A DNA stretch of 45,834 nt from Oxalobacteraceae bacterium OM1 (GTDB lineage: Bacteria > Pseudomonadota > Gammaproteobacteria > Burkholderiales > Burkholderiaceae_D). Positions 1 to 8,035 of this stretch are shown here, piece after piece (within the stretch, counting starts at the first letter, position 1; each line of letters begins with the position of its first letter). A program made the translations under genes and the position numbers. The stretch covers positions 1 through 45,834 of the forward strand of contig SPQI01000290.1 in assembly GCA_004570315.1 (NCBI GenBank), in the 5' to 3' direction. The notes below the pieces were generated by a model. It was not told where the DNA came from. It did not search any database and saw nothing but the letters and a program-made list of their open reading frames with translations.

Positions 1-381
1 GTCGCTTCGCAGGCAGCGGCCAAGCATATGCGGGACGGCGGCCGCATCATCAACATCGGCAGCACCAACGGCCAGCGCATGCCCTTCGCCGGCGGCGCCA
101 CGTACGCGATGAGCAAATCGGCCCTGATCGGTCTGGTGAAGGGCATGGCGCGCGACCTTGGTCCGCGCGGCATCACCGTCAACAATGTGGCACCGGGCCC
201 CGTCGATACCGACATGAATCCGGAAAACAGCGACTTCGGCGCCGGCCTGCATGACCTGATGGCCTTGCGCCGCCACGCCAAGGCCGATGAGATCGCCGCC
301 ATGGTGGCCTACCTGGCCGGCCCGGAAGCGGCCTTCGTCACCGGCGCCGACCTGCTGATCGACGGCGGCTTCGCAGCCTGA
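1..381 (+). CDS. SDR family oxidoreductase, C-terminal part (5' end outside window)
   Basis: The reading frame is open from base 1, so the gene begins upstream of the window and only about 126 C-terminal residues are present. The active-site segment is visible: a strand ending IINIGS followed by the Tyr-x-x-x-Lys signature (YAMSK), then the VNNVAPGPVDTDM loop that follows the catalytic region in classical short-chain dehydrogenases. The end (TGADLLIDGGF) is the typical FabG-like C-terminus. It is an NAD(P)-dependent cytoplasmic oxidoreductase; the substrate cannot be told because the cofactor-binding half is missing. Family assignment is secure, specific function unknown. Confidence 0.93.
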   Translation, partial: VASQAAAKHMRDGGRIINIGSTNGQRMPFAGGATYAMSKSALIGLVKGMARDLGPRGITVNNVAPGPVDTDMNPENSDFGAGLHDLMALRRHAKADEIAAMVAYLAGPEAAFVTGADLLIDGGFAA

Positions 382-428
382 GCATCGTTCTTGCCGGCTG
401 CGTGCGAGACGCGGGATGGCGCTCTACA

Positions 429-515
429 ATGAGCCATCCCGCTACGCTCATCCAATCTCTCATGCACATCGAAATGAACGCTGTCATGGATTCCGCCAAG
501 GCGCATGCGCGATGA
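429..515 (+). CDS. Possible 28-residue upstream ORF coupled to the hydroxyacid dehydrogenase
   Basis: An ATG at 429 opens a 28-codon frame whose stop (TGA 513-515) overlaps the likely dehydrogenase start (ATG 512) in an ATGA arrangement. A GGGATGG stretch lies about 8 bases upstream of the ATG. The peptide has no recognised domain. It may be a leader that couples translation, or chance. Nothing beyond start, stop and overlap supports it. Confidence 0.25.
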   Translation: MSHPATLIQSLMHIEMNAVMDSAKAHAR

Positions 516-1456
516 GGCGGCGTCTCCCTTTCGTTTGCGCGCCTTCCTATCCCTTGGCGCAACAATGGATCGCGGCACTCCAGGCAGCCATGCCGGACGA
601 ACATGTCGTTCTGCTCGACGAACTCGACGCCACGGCGCGCGCCGGCTGCGACGTGGCAATCGTCGCCAATCCACAGCCCGACGACTTGCGCACGCTGCCC
701 AACCTGAAGTGGGTGCATAGCGTATGGGCAGGTGTTGAGCGCCTCGTCGCCGATCTCGGCGATACCGAACTGAACATCGTGCGGCTCATCGATCCGCGGC
801 TCGCGGAAACGATGGCCGAGGCAGTCCTCGCCTGGACGCTCTACCTGCATCGCGACATGCCGCGTTACGCCAGGCAGCAAGCCGCGCGGCAATGGCTGGC
901 ACATGACTGCGTTCGGGCGGAAGACCGGACTGTCTCGCTGCTTGGCCTCGGTGCACTGGGTGCGGCGGCCGCGGCAAAATTGCACACCGCCGGCTTCCAG
1001 GTATGCGGCTGGAGCCGCACCCGCAAAGCGCTGCCCGACGTCGACTGCCATGCGGGCAGCGACGAGCTCATGGCGATGCTCGCGCGCACGGACATTCTCG
1101 TCTGCCTGCTGCCGCTCACGCCGCAGACCAGGCATATCGTGGACGCGCAGGCGATCGGTGCGCTGCGCGCGCAGGCGTCGCTGATCAATTTCGCGCGCGG
1201 TCCGATCGTCGACGATGCCGCGCTGCGTGCCGCACTCGACACCGGCCATCTCTCGCATGCCGTACTGGACGTGTTCGATCGGGAACCACTGCCCGAGGAA
1301 GCATGGCAGTGGACGCATCCGAGTGTGACGGTCCTGCCGCACATCTCCGCACCCACTGACCGCCGCACTGCGGCTGCCATCGTTGCTGCGAACATGCGCC
1401 GGTATCGTCTCAGCGGCGTCATGCCGGCAACCGTGGATCGGGAGGCGGGGTACTGA
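512..1456 (+). CDS. ghrA: Glyoxylate/hydroxypyruvate reductase A-like D-2-hydroxyacid dehydrogenase
   Basis: Protein of 314 residues, close to the roughly 312 of E. coli GhrA, which reduces glyoxylate and hydroxypyruvate with NADPH. The Rossmann motif GLGALG is at residues 145-150, followed by WSRTRK (167-172), the basic segment GhrA-type enzymes use to favour NADPH. The catalytic triad of the family is present: Arg229 in NFARGP, Glu258 in DREPLP and His277 in LPHISA. An in-frame ATG at 416 would add 32 residues that do not look like this family, so the start at 512 (MRRRLPF) is preferred; it overlaps the stop of a short upstream frame. The role is inferred from family: cytoplasmic 2-keto acid reduction. 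Confidence 0.88.
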   Translation: MRRRLPFVCAPSYPLAQQWIAALQAAMPDEHVVLLDELDATARAGCDVAIVANPQPDDLRTLPNLKWVHSVWAGVERLVADLGDTELNIVRLIDPRLAETMAEAVLAWTLYLHRDMPRYARQQAARQWLAHDCVRAEDRTVSLLGLGALGAAAAAKLHTAGFQVCGWSRTRKALPDVDCHAGSDELMAMLARTDILVCLLPLTPQTRHIVDAQAIGALRAQASLINFARGPIVDDAALRAALDTGHLSHAVLDVFDREPLPEEAWQWTHPSVTVLPHISAPTDRRTAAAIVAANMRRYRLSGVMPATVDREAGY

Positions 1457-1558
1457 TGGAAGCCTGCCGACCGGCGCGCTTGCTCGCGATCGCCTGCTCA
1501 CGACCTTCGCTCGGTTTGCCGTGGTAACTGCACCGCGTCGCTTAACCTTCGCGACTCA

Positions 1559-2053
1559 ATGAACAGAACCCTGAACGCTGCGTTGATCACAGTCTTGGTC
1601 CTCGTCGGGACGATATGGATCGTGTGGAGGTTTGTGCTCGCGTCTCACTACGCCGGCATGGTGCCGGCCGAACTGGAAATCGCGGACACCGTAGCCGTGC
1701 ACGAGGATTTCACACCGTTTTCGACGGAGGGATGCGGCGTGGCGGTGTTCCGAATGTCCCAGGCGCTGAAGACGAGGCTTGCCGCCGATGGCATCGCGGC
1801 CCTGAAGAACGCCACACAGGCCAGGGGAAACGAAGGTCCTTATTATCGCTATTCGGCGTGGGCGAAAACGCCGGTTCCTCCAGTGTGGGTCAGCGAAGGC
1901 AGCTGGATCATGTGCCCCGACATTGGCCGCGGGCTTCATCGACGCATCGTCGACGCGGCCAGGAAGGGAGGCGCATTCTTCGCGACCCTGCCGGAAGGCG
2001 AACTGATCGTGATCCCCGAGCTGGAGCTGATCGTGTTTTCATCCAACGGCTGA
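1559..2053 (+). CDS. Hypothetical membrane-anchored protein
   Basis: Protein of 164 residues with one N-terminal hydrophobic segment (about residues 7-28), which could be an uncleaved signal anchor, then a soluble domain probably outside the cytoplasm. Two cysteines in the soluble part (in EGCGVAVF and WIMCPDI) could form a disulfide. The family is not recognised. The gene stands alone, about 100 bp after the preceding dehydrogenase and 235 bp before the next gene, with no strong Shine-Dalgarno. Coding status is supported by composition and by the membrane segment at the expected N-terminal position. Confidence 0.6.
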   Translation: MNRTLNAALITVLVLVGTIWIVWRFVLASHYAGMVPAELEIADTVAVHEDFTPFSTEGCGVAVFRMSQALKTRLAADGIAALKNATQARGNEGPYYRYSAWAKTPVPPVWVSEGSWIMCPDIGRGLHRRIVDAARKGGAFFATLPEGELIVIPELELIVFSSNG

Positions 2054-2287
2054 CCGGTTGTTATCCGTTCCTCGCGCGGCGCAAGTGTCCACGCGCTTGT
2101 CATGACGGACGAACATGACCGTTCGACCAAGGTCTGCATTACCTTCGATTGTTTCCCGCACCGGAACAGTCAATTGCCTCCGCAGCCGTTTTTCAAAGCC
2201 GCTTCCGCGTTCACACTGCTCCCATGCCGTAACGAGACACTGTTCCGGCCAATTGATCTTCAACCTCACTTGATATCGGAGTCAGAC

Positions 2288-2584
2288 ATGAACGCGAAAC
2301 ACTTCTTCCTCATCCCCGTCCTCGCCATCGCCGGTGCGGCCTTTGCCGATGCGCCCGAACAGTACGTCGACCATAGCCGCTACGTTGGAACGAAAAGCCG
2401 CGCCGAAGTGAAAGCGGAAGCCGTCGCAGCCAACGCGAACGCCGAGCGCATCTACGCCAACGGCCAGTATGCGATCGACATGGTTTCCAACTCCGCGCCG
2501 ACGCAATTGGCAAGCAAGCCGGCTGAGCGGGTCGGCGGCGGCAACTACAGCATGCTTGCAGGCGAACACCTCATCGGCGGTTGA
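2288..2584 (+). CDS. Small secreted DUF4148-like protein
   Basis: Protein of 98 residues with a clear signal peptide (MNAKHFFLIPVLAIAGAAFA, cleavage likely after AFA). The mature part contains SRAEVKAEAVAANA, which resembles the conserved region of the DUF4148 proteins common in Burkholderiales; their function is unknown. The start at 2288 is chosen because GGAG lies 7 bases upstream and the signal peptide begins there; the frame stays open upstream to 2102 without coding character. No neighbour suggests a role. Confidence 0.7.
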   Translation: MNAKHFFLIPVLAIAGAAFADAPEQYVDHSRYVGTKSRAEVKAEAVAANANAERIYANGQYAIDMVSNSAPTQLASKPAERVGGGNYSMLAGEHLIGG

Positions 2585-2787
2585 GTGACTTGAGTTCCTT
2601 GAGTTGTGAATGAGTCGGCCGGGTCGATTTCAGCGGTTCCGGCCGACTTGATGAACGTGTTGCCACCGCGCGCCGCGGAAATGACGAAAGACGCGACTGC
2701 CAAAGAGCAGGGCGATGGACTGGCCGATGCCGGATGCCATGTAAGATTGGCGTTTTGCCCTCTATCACAAGCGAGGACCGACTTTCA

Positions 2788-3351
2788 ATGAATCAGACTG
2801 CCACCGCTTCACTCGGAGTCTCTTGGCGCGCGCGACGGGCCATCGGGGCCATGTTTTTCACCGTGTTCGGCGGTGCATGGATTGCACTTTGGATATCCCG
2901 GACGCTCAGTGCGCCCATGATGGCGTACGTGCCTCTGGCGCTGGTAACGCTCGCCTTGTTTGCCTGGGTTTACCGCGTTTATGCGTTGAACCGGCCGGCT
3001 TTGCACGCTGAGCCGAGGTCTCCTGAAGATGCCAGACGTTCGAAGCTCTTCGGCATGGTGAACGGCGGGCAATGGGTTCTTATCTTTATTCTCGCCAACG
3101 TGTTGACGAATCTCGGGCATCCCGACTTGGTCGTGCCTGCAGCGATGTTCGTCATCGGTGCGCACTTCATTCCTCTTGCGCTGCTTTTCGGTTACCGGCC
3201 GCATTTCGTCACCGGTGCAGCGCTCATGGCCGTCGCATTGCTCTCTCCGTTGCTGCATGCCGGGAGCACAGCGGGTCCGATCGGTTATTTGATGGCAGGT
3301 CTGATCCTTTGGACGAGCGCGTTTTGGTCCATTTCTTCGCCGCGGACGTAG
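2788..3351 (+). CDS. Multi-pass inner membrane protein, unknown function
   Basis: Protein of 187 residues with about five to six hydrophobic helices (roughly residues 21-38, 43-62, 88-105, 110-128, 138-155 and 165-182) and short basic loops, typical of an integral inner membrane protein. The start at 2788 (MNQTATAS) removes an 18-residue extension without membrane character; GAGG lies about 13 bases upstream. No known family was recognised. The same frame reopens after tandem TAG and TGA stops and carries another hydrophobic stretch (see 3382-3531), so this gene could once have been longer. Confidence 0.65.
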   Translation: MNQTATASLGVSWRARRAIGAMFFTVFGGAWIALWISRTLSAPMMAYVPLALVTLALFAWVYRVYALNRPALHAEPRSPEDARRSKLFGMVNGGQWVLIFILANVLTNLGHPDLVVPAAMFVIGAHFIPLALLFGYRPHFVTGAALMAVALLSPLLHAGSTAGPIGYLMAGLILWTSAFWSISSPRT

Positions 3352-3381
3352 TGATCACCGGAGCCGCCGTTGAGGCGCTTA

Positions 3382-3531
3382 GTGGTCCAGGCCATCGTTG
3401 CCGCCGATGCCGGTGGATCCCTCCTTGTGCTGGTGGGGACACGCGGTCGGCATCCCGGCTGGGCGGCATTGGGCGCGGTCGCCGTCCTTGTTTGGGTCGC
3501 CGCAGGCGAGGCCTGGCAGGTGGTCCGGTAG
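3382..3531 (+). CDS. Possible 49-residue hydrophobic peptide or membrane-protein remnant
   Basis: A GTG at 3382 with GAGG about 6 bases upstream opens a 49-residue frame with two hydrophobic stretches (GGSLLVLVG and WAALGAVAVLVWVAAGEAW). It is in the same frame as the membrane protein ending at 3351 but separated from it by two consecutive stops. It may be a small membrane peptide or the cut-off end of a longer ancestor. No family match is recognised. Confidence 0.25.
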   Translation: MVQAIVAADAGGSLLVLVGTRGRHPGWAALGAVAVLVWVAAGEAWQVVR

Positions 3532-3664
3532 GCGGTTCAAGTGGACGCCGCTTCGCGGCGCGGCTACATCAGCCACTGAGCGTCTGCTTTGTAAAACGGC
3601 GAACGCCGGCAGCGGGTCGCTATGGGACGAACGCAATCGACATCGGATAGACCGGTAAGTCGAG

Positions 3665-3720
3665 CGAAGCAGCCATTGCGGACGGCCTGACGTCGGGCTC
3701 CAATCGGCCATGAACTGCCA
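3665..3720 (+). repeat. Dispersed intergenic repeat, copy 1
   Basis: The 16 bases GCGAAGCAGCCATTGC (3665-3680) are identical to 13326-13341, and the next 40 bases match there at about 28 positions, including CGTCGGGC and CGGCCA. Weaker relatives lie near 6750 and 10590. All copies are between genes, as expected for a non-coding dispersed element or the relics of one. Confidence 0.5.
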
Positions 3721-3891
3721 TTCATGCCGTAGATCTTTGTTCACCCTCGCATAGCGGTTCCACGTCAAGAATTAACGTCCTTTCTCAGGGCTCCGTCAGG
3801 CCTGGCTAGGTCGGAAAGTGCTCAACTGTACCTGTCGCCCCGTTCTCGCCAATCATAGGATTGGCCCGCTACGAGCACTTGGTGGATTTGA

Positions 3892-4515
3892 ATGATTACG
3901 ATCTTTGGTAAGGCATCCTCGATCAACGTGCGCAAGGTCCTTTGGACCTGCGCCGAGCTCGGACTTCGTTTCGAACGCGAAGACTGGGGGAGCGGCTTCC
4001 AGTCGACGGACACACCGGAATTTCTCGCCATGAATCCGAACGGACTTGTGCCGGTCCTGCGCGACGGCGACTTCGTTCTGTGGGAGTCCAACACGATCAT
4101 CCGCTATCTCGCGTCGAGATACGATGGGGAATGGTTGTATCCCTCGGAAGTGCGGCATCGTGCGCACGTCGACCAGTGGATCGACTGGCAGGCCAGCGAC
4201 TTGAACCGATCGTGGAGCTATGCGTTCATGGCCCTGGTTAGAAAATCGCCTGTCCACCAAGACGCCGAGCAGATTGCGGCATCTGCGGCTGCATGGGGAA
4301 AATGCATGACCGTCCTGGATCGACAGCTAGAGAAGACTGGAAGCTATTTGGCGAGTGGTCAGTTCACGCTTGCGGATATTCCAATCGGGCTGTCGGTGCA
4401 CCGATGGATGTCCACGCCGCTTGCACGGCCGATTCTTCCTGCCGTCTCCGCCTACTACGAACTATTGACCCAACGCGTCGGCTATCGCAATCACGGACGC
4501 AACGGCGTTCCATGA
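3892..4515 (+). CDS. Glutathione S-transferase family protein
   Basis: Protein of 207 residues, the usual length for cytosolic GSTs. The N-terminal thioredoxin-like domain (about 1-80) carries the cis-proline segment [19 protein letters not shown], whose Glu-Ser pair binds glutathione's gamma-glutamyl group; the segment [10 protein letters not shown] near residues 6-15 supplies the N-terminal active-site serine region. The helical C-terminal domain has the hallmark FTLADIPIG (N-capping box of GSTs). It would conjugate glutathione to electrophiles in the cytoplasm. A LysE-type exporter follows 47 bp downstream in the same direction, so the two may be cotranscribed. Confidence 0.92.
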   Translation: MITIFGKASSINVRKVLWTCAELGLRFEREDWGSGFQSTDTPEFLAMNPNGLVPVLRDGDFVLWESNTIIRYLASRYDGEWLYPSEVRHRAHVDQWIDWQASDLNRSWSYAFMALVRKSPVHQDAEQIAASAAAWGKCMTVLDRQLEKTGSYLASGQFTLADIPIGLSVHRWMSTPLARPILPAVSAYYELLTQRVGYRNHGRNGVP

Positions 4516-4562
4516 TGTAGCGAATCTCCAATTTTCACGTTGCCCTTGAGCGAGCGCCCCCA

Positions 4563-5201
4563 ATGGATATCCACACTGTATTGACCTTTGCCGTCGTCGC
4601 CGGCCTGACCATCATCACGCCCGGCCCAGCAATTCTGCTGTCCATCCGTAACGGAAGCTCCTTTGGAGTGCGCTCTGTATTCTGGTCTGCGTTCGGTAAC
4701 GTCTGTGGGGTCTTCTGTCTTTCAGCTGCAGCCATGTGCGGGCTGGGCGTCGTAATGAAGTCGTCCATCGTCGTGTTCGGGGCGTTGAAGCTAGTGGGCG
4801 CGGGATATCTGCTCTATCTCGGCGTCCGAAGCCTGCGAAGCGGCACCAAATCGCTTTCCTTGGCTGGCACCGACCATGCCGAAAACCTGCCCAGTCGAGG
4901 GCAGTTGTTCGTCGAAGCCTTTCTGACCGCGGCCACGAACCCCAAGGCTCTACTGTTCTTCACGGCGCTGTTCCCCCAGTTCATCCACGCCGATCAGCCG
5001 CTGATAAACCAATTCCTGATTCTGACCGGCGTGTTCATGACCTTGGCTTATATCACGCACCTTGTCTATGCTACCGCGGCCTCTCGCGCAAGAGCGGCGC
5101 TGCAGCGACCAGCACTGGCAATGTGGCTCAATCGCATGATGGGAGCCACCTTCATCACTTTCGCCGTGGCGCTGATAACGTTTCGTCGCCCGACCGCATA
5201 A
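4563..5201 (+). CDS. LysE/RhtB family amino-acid exporter
   Basis: Protein of 212 residues with about six hydrophobic helices, the normal LysE/RhtB size and topology. The N-terminal signature TIITPGPAILLSIRNG matches the family's conserved TPGPxx motif in the first loop, and ATNPKALLFF is the second family signature in the middle. These inner-membrane carriers export amino acids or derivatives using the proton gradient; the substrate cannot be assigned. The Shine-Dalgarno is weak. It follows a GST-like gene by 47 bp. Confidence 0.92.
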   Translation: MDIHTVLTFAVVAGLTIITPGPAILLSIRNGSSFGVRSVFWSAFGNVCGVFCLSAAAMCGLGVVMKSSIVVFGALKLVGAGYLLYLGVRSLRSGTKSLSLAGTDHAENLPSRGQLFVEAFLTAATNPKALLFFTALFPQFIHADQPLINQFLILTGVFMTLAYITHLVYATAASRARAALQRPALAMWLNRMMGATFITFAVALITFRRPTA

Positions 5202-5520
5202 CCAAGGCGTGCTTCACTCCGTCTGCGTTGGAGCAACGTGGCGGTCCGTTGTGAGTCGGGAGGCATACATAGTGCGGGAACGGCATCAACCCGTTCCCAG
5301 CCTCGGCATCCCATGTGATGCGGTAGTGCCGACTGTATTGCGCTTGCCGGCGTGACGGTGGTTACAGCGGTTACCCGTGGGCGGTAGGCGCAAGTTGCCG
5401 TCCTGTAGGCTGCCACTTACGATGTGTCTCAATCAATTGAGGAGGAAACGAGGCAACGCTGGTTTGCGTGCGTGGCCTGTAGCCGTCCTGTTTGCTCGAC
5501 GAGGCAGCGGAAAAACACCT
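5202..5520. other. Intergenic region before the metallo-beta-lactamase
   Basis: No supported gene. Open frames on both strands lack family signatures and ribosome-binding sites. The metallo-beta-lactamase frame extends upstream to 5377 but that part does not look coding. No clear promoter or operator was recognised. Confidence 0.4.
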
Positions 5521-6372
5521 ATGGAGAGTCGTTTGAAAGTTCTTATTGCCGCGTTTTGTATCGTCTCGACGGAGGCCCATGCCTACCCGGCAAATTGGGA
5601 TGCACCACAAAAACCGTTTGTGTTGTACGGGAATACCTATTATGTCGGTACCGCCGGCATCAGTGCCGTGCTGATCACTTCACCACGAGGCCATATCCTG
5701 ATCGATGGGACAGGCGCAAAAGGCGCCGGGATCGTTGCGGACAATATCCGGTCACTCGGCTATAAGGTGAGTGACGTCAAATATATTCTCAATTCGCATG
5801 CGCATTCCGACCACGCGGGCGGTATCGCCGCGTTACAAAGGCTGACGAATGCGCCGGTGGTGGCTGGTCAGGCAAATCTGGCAACGCTGGCCAGTGGCAA
5901 AGCCAACAGGGACGATCCTCAGTACGGAGAGCTGCCTGACTTCGAACCGGTGACCAGGTTGCGTGGCATCAGCGACGGCAAGGTCGTGGAAGTGGGGTCG
6001 CTTACCGTGACGGCCCATGCAACACCCGGCCATACGCCTGGCGGTACAAGCTGGACCTGGAAATCCTGCGTTAATGGCAACTGCCAGAACATGGTATTCG
6101 GGGACAGCCTCAGCCCGAACGCGGCCACGAGCTATCGTTACACTGACCACCCTGACACCGTCGCCAGTCTTCGACAAGGCTTCGCCGCTTTCGAAGCGAT
6201 GCCGTGCGATATCCTGGTGACCGCACATCCAGAGGCAAACGATTTATTTGGTCGCCTGCAGCACCAGGCTCAGAATGGGAGTTCGGCATTCATCGATCCC
6301 AATGCGTGCCGCGACCTGGTTGTCTCCTATCGGGAACGCTTGGATAAGCGGCTGGCTACAGAAAAGCGGTAG
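5521..6372 (+). CDS. Subclass B3 metallo-beta-lactamase
   Basis: Precursor of 283 residues with a signal peptide (residues 1-21, ending EAHA) that targets it to the periplasm. The subclass B3 zinc ligands are all present: His93, His95, Asp97 and His98 in HAHSDH, His171 in TPGHTPG and His236 in VTAHPEA. The serine typical of B3 at position 221 is present in FGDSLSPN. WDAPQKPFVLYGNTYYVG near the mature N-terminus is also characteristic. Enzymes of this class hydrolyse penicillins, cephalosporins and usually carbapenems using one or two zinc ions. Environmental betaproteobacteria often carry chromosomal B3 enzymes, so it may be resident. The start at 5521 is set by the signal peptide; the frame is open upstream to 5377. 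No adjacent AmpR-type regulator is present. Confidence 0.9.
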   Translation: MESRLKVLIAAFCIVSTEAHAYPANWDAPQKPFVLYGNTYYVGTAGISAVLITSPRGHILIDGTGAKGAGIVADNIRSLGYKVSDVKYILNSHAHSDHAGGIAALQRLTNAPVVAGQANLATLASGKANRDDPQYGELPDFEPVTRLRGISDGKVVEVGSLTVTAHATPGHTPGGTSWTWKSCVNGNCQNMVFGDSLSPNAATSYRYTDHPDTVASLRQGFAAFEAMPCDILVTAHPEANDLFGRLQHQAQNGSSAFIDPNACRDLVVSYRERLDKRLATEKR

Positions 6373-7005
6373 CACTACGCCTGTTGCCCAAGCTGTTCGC
6401 GCTCGCCGTTGCACTGACACCATGTATGGATCAGGCAGTGCTACGGCGCATGACGCGAAAGGCGAGTTCCCGGAGACGAACGTTGGCCCGGACACTTGAC
6501 TGCGAAAGTCCGCACAGATTCATCGCGCACGAATGGAAAGAAAATTGCAGCGAGTGAAACTCGTTCTATTTTCTTGACCCCGACGGTCATAAGCGTGAAG
6601 TGCACGTTGGCGACTTCGACACTCGACTTGCTCAATGCCGGATAACCCCAGACGATTCCATGCCCTTTTTTGACTAGGTTGAGCGACCGCTGTGGGGCGT
6701 GCCCGGATGTCTCCTCCCTAATTCGAACGGCAGGCAAGCGGCGCAGAGCCGCCATTGCAGCTGGAGAGACGTTCGTCTGGGTGCGGACGTTGAGCGGTCA
6801 TTGTTGGAGGGAGAGCGTTCGTCCCTAGCAGGCCAAAAGCTGCCCGTCGAACTTCAGCGGACAAGGCCCGCATCAAAAACTGGTAACGCATGTTTAAGCT
6901 GATCGTTTCGATCCGTCCAGTCGTAGGGCCACTCGCAATGCTCCATGCCTGGCGTCGACAGGAAAGTGGTGTCCTGATACTAGTGCTGCCTGACTCGTTT
7001 GCTTG
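6373..7005. other. Intergenic region holding a fosA remnant
   Basis: There is no intact gene in these 633 bases. The only coding relic found is the fosA-like 3' end at 6498-6677. A weak relative of the dispersed intergenic repeat (GCCGCCATTGC) lies near 6750. The remainder up to the LysR stop codon is featureless. Confidence 0.55.
6498..6677 (+). pseudogene. Decayed fosA-like glutathione transferase, C-terminal remnant with an internal stop
   Basis: Read in one frame, 6531-6677 gives HEWKENCSE, a TGA stop at 6555-6557, then [19 protein letters not shown] and on to RLAQCR, ending with TAG at 6675-6677. This is the characteristic end of FosA-type fosfomycin-glutathione transferases, where WKEN-x-[13 protein letters not shown]-x-E-x-HVGD and RLAACR are conserved; the Glu in HKREVH corresponds to the C-terminal metal ligand. 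The position of the TGA is normally Gly, so one base change would explain it. No N-terminal half, with its first metal ligand, was found upstream. It is therefore a truncated and interrupted relic with no expected activity. Confidence 0.8.
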
Positions 7006-7893
7006 TCAGCCATTAAACTGTGCTGTCACCCAATCGCGCAGCAGCATCGTTGCCGGTCGTCCAGCCGCACGCGGACTGTACACTAGGTCGTAACGGTAGC
7101 TCTCCAGCGATAACTCAAACGGCTGGACCAGCACGCCCGACGCAAGCTCATCTGCAACCAACGTCAGGCTGAGCAAGCCAATGCCTTGACCCGCCACCGT
7201 TGCCTGCACTGCGTGGATTTCGTCAGTGAAGGACAAGCCAGCCTCAGGATCAATTCCTGACACACCGGACTGCTCTAACCAGTGGCGCCATACCGGCGCA
7301 CGCTCATCATCGCGTGCAGCCGGTCCCCAGTCGAAATGCACCAACGTTGCGTTGCGTAAGTCCTCCTTGGACGACAACGTAAGGTGGGGACTACACACTG
7401 GTGCAAATCGATCTTGGAACAGTGGTTCGACCACCAGCCCGGGGTAGAGGCCACTGCCATAGCGCACGGCAGCGTCAGCTTCAACGTCGAGATCAACTGG
7501 CCTATTCGAGGCATCGAGCCGCAAAGTCCAATCGGGATAGGCGTCGCGAAAGGAGCCGGCGCGAGGGGCAAGTCGCCGTGCCATGAATGCGACGGTCGAT
7601 GTCAGTGTCGCGACATTCAAGCCATGCATGCGCCGCACTGTTTGGATCGCCCGCTCGAAACCTTCAAACCCGTCCCGCAGTGGCGGGAAAAGCTGGTGGC
7701 CAGACGCCGTCAGCCGCACGCATCGCGTGCCGCGTTCAAATAATTTGGTACCCAGTGTCTCTTCAAGCTGCCTGATCTGGTGACTCACCGCGGTGGGTGT
7801 CACGTTCAGCTCCTCGGCAGCACCCTTGAAGCTGAGCCTACGGGCAGCCGCTTCAAAGACGCGCAGCGCACTCAAGGGCGGTAACTTTCTCAT
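7006..7893 (-). CDS. LysR family transcriptional regulator (GcvA-like)
   Basis: Protein of 295 residues. The N-terminal winged helix begins LPPLSALRVFEAAARRLSF, with recognition helix VTPTAVSHQIRQLEE, typical of the GcvA branch of LysR proteins. The C-terminal part (about 90-295) is the two-lobed effector-binding domain. It is divergent from the RidA-like and Old Yellow Enzyme genes (142 bp between the two start codons), so it most likely activates that pair and represses itself, the usual LysR arrangement. The effector is unknown. Confidence 0.92.
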   Translation of the reverse strand: MRKLPPLSALRVFEAAARRLSFKGAAEELNVTPTAVSHQIRQLEETLGTKLFERGTRCVRLTASGHQLFPPLRDGFEGFERAIQTVRRMHGLNVATLTSTVAFMARRLAPRAGSFRDAYPDWTLRLDASNRPVDLDVEADAAVRYGSGLYPGLVVEPLFQDRFAPVCSPHLTLSSKEDLRNATLVHFDWGPAARDDERAPVWRHWLEQSGVSGIDPEAGLSFTDEIHAVQATVAGQGIGLLSLTLVADELASGVLVQPFELSLESYRYDLVYSPRAAGRPATMLLRDWVTAQFNG

Positions 7894-8035
7894 GATGGTC
7901 TATGCGTTAGTTCTACTCATGTATCGACTGAAATAACACCATTTGTCTGCATTTTCCACCGGGCCGATACTGCCATCAGCATTAAGAACGAGCATTTTCG
8001 ACTGATTCTATCTCAACCATCCAGTGGAGCCCATC

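Larger units (their letters stand above)
3352..3891. other. Intergenic stretch with a dispersed-repeat copy
   Basis: No convincing full-length gene. It holds the short hydrophobic frame at 3382-3531 and, at about 3665-3720, a degenerate dispersed repeat that recurs near 13326. The rest shows no conserved coding pattern on either strand. Confidence 0.5.

Noticed and set aside
338-1501. Long minus-strand frame opposite the GhrA-like gene
   Set aside because: It is antisense to a gene with clear catalytic motifs, is rich in Arg, His and Gly as expected of a shadow, and has no domain.
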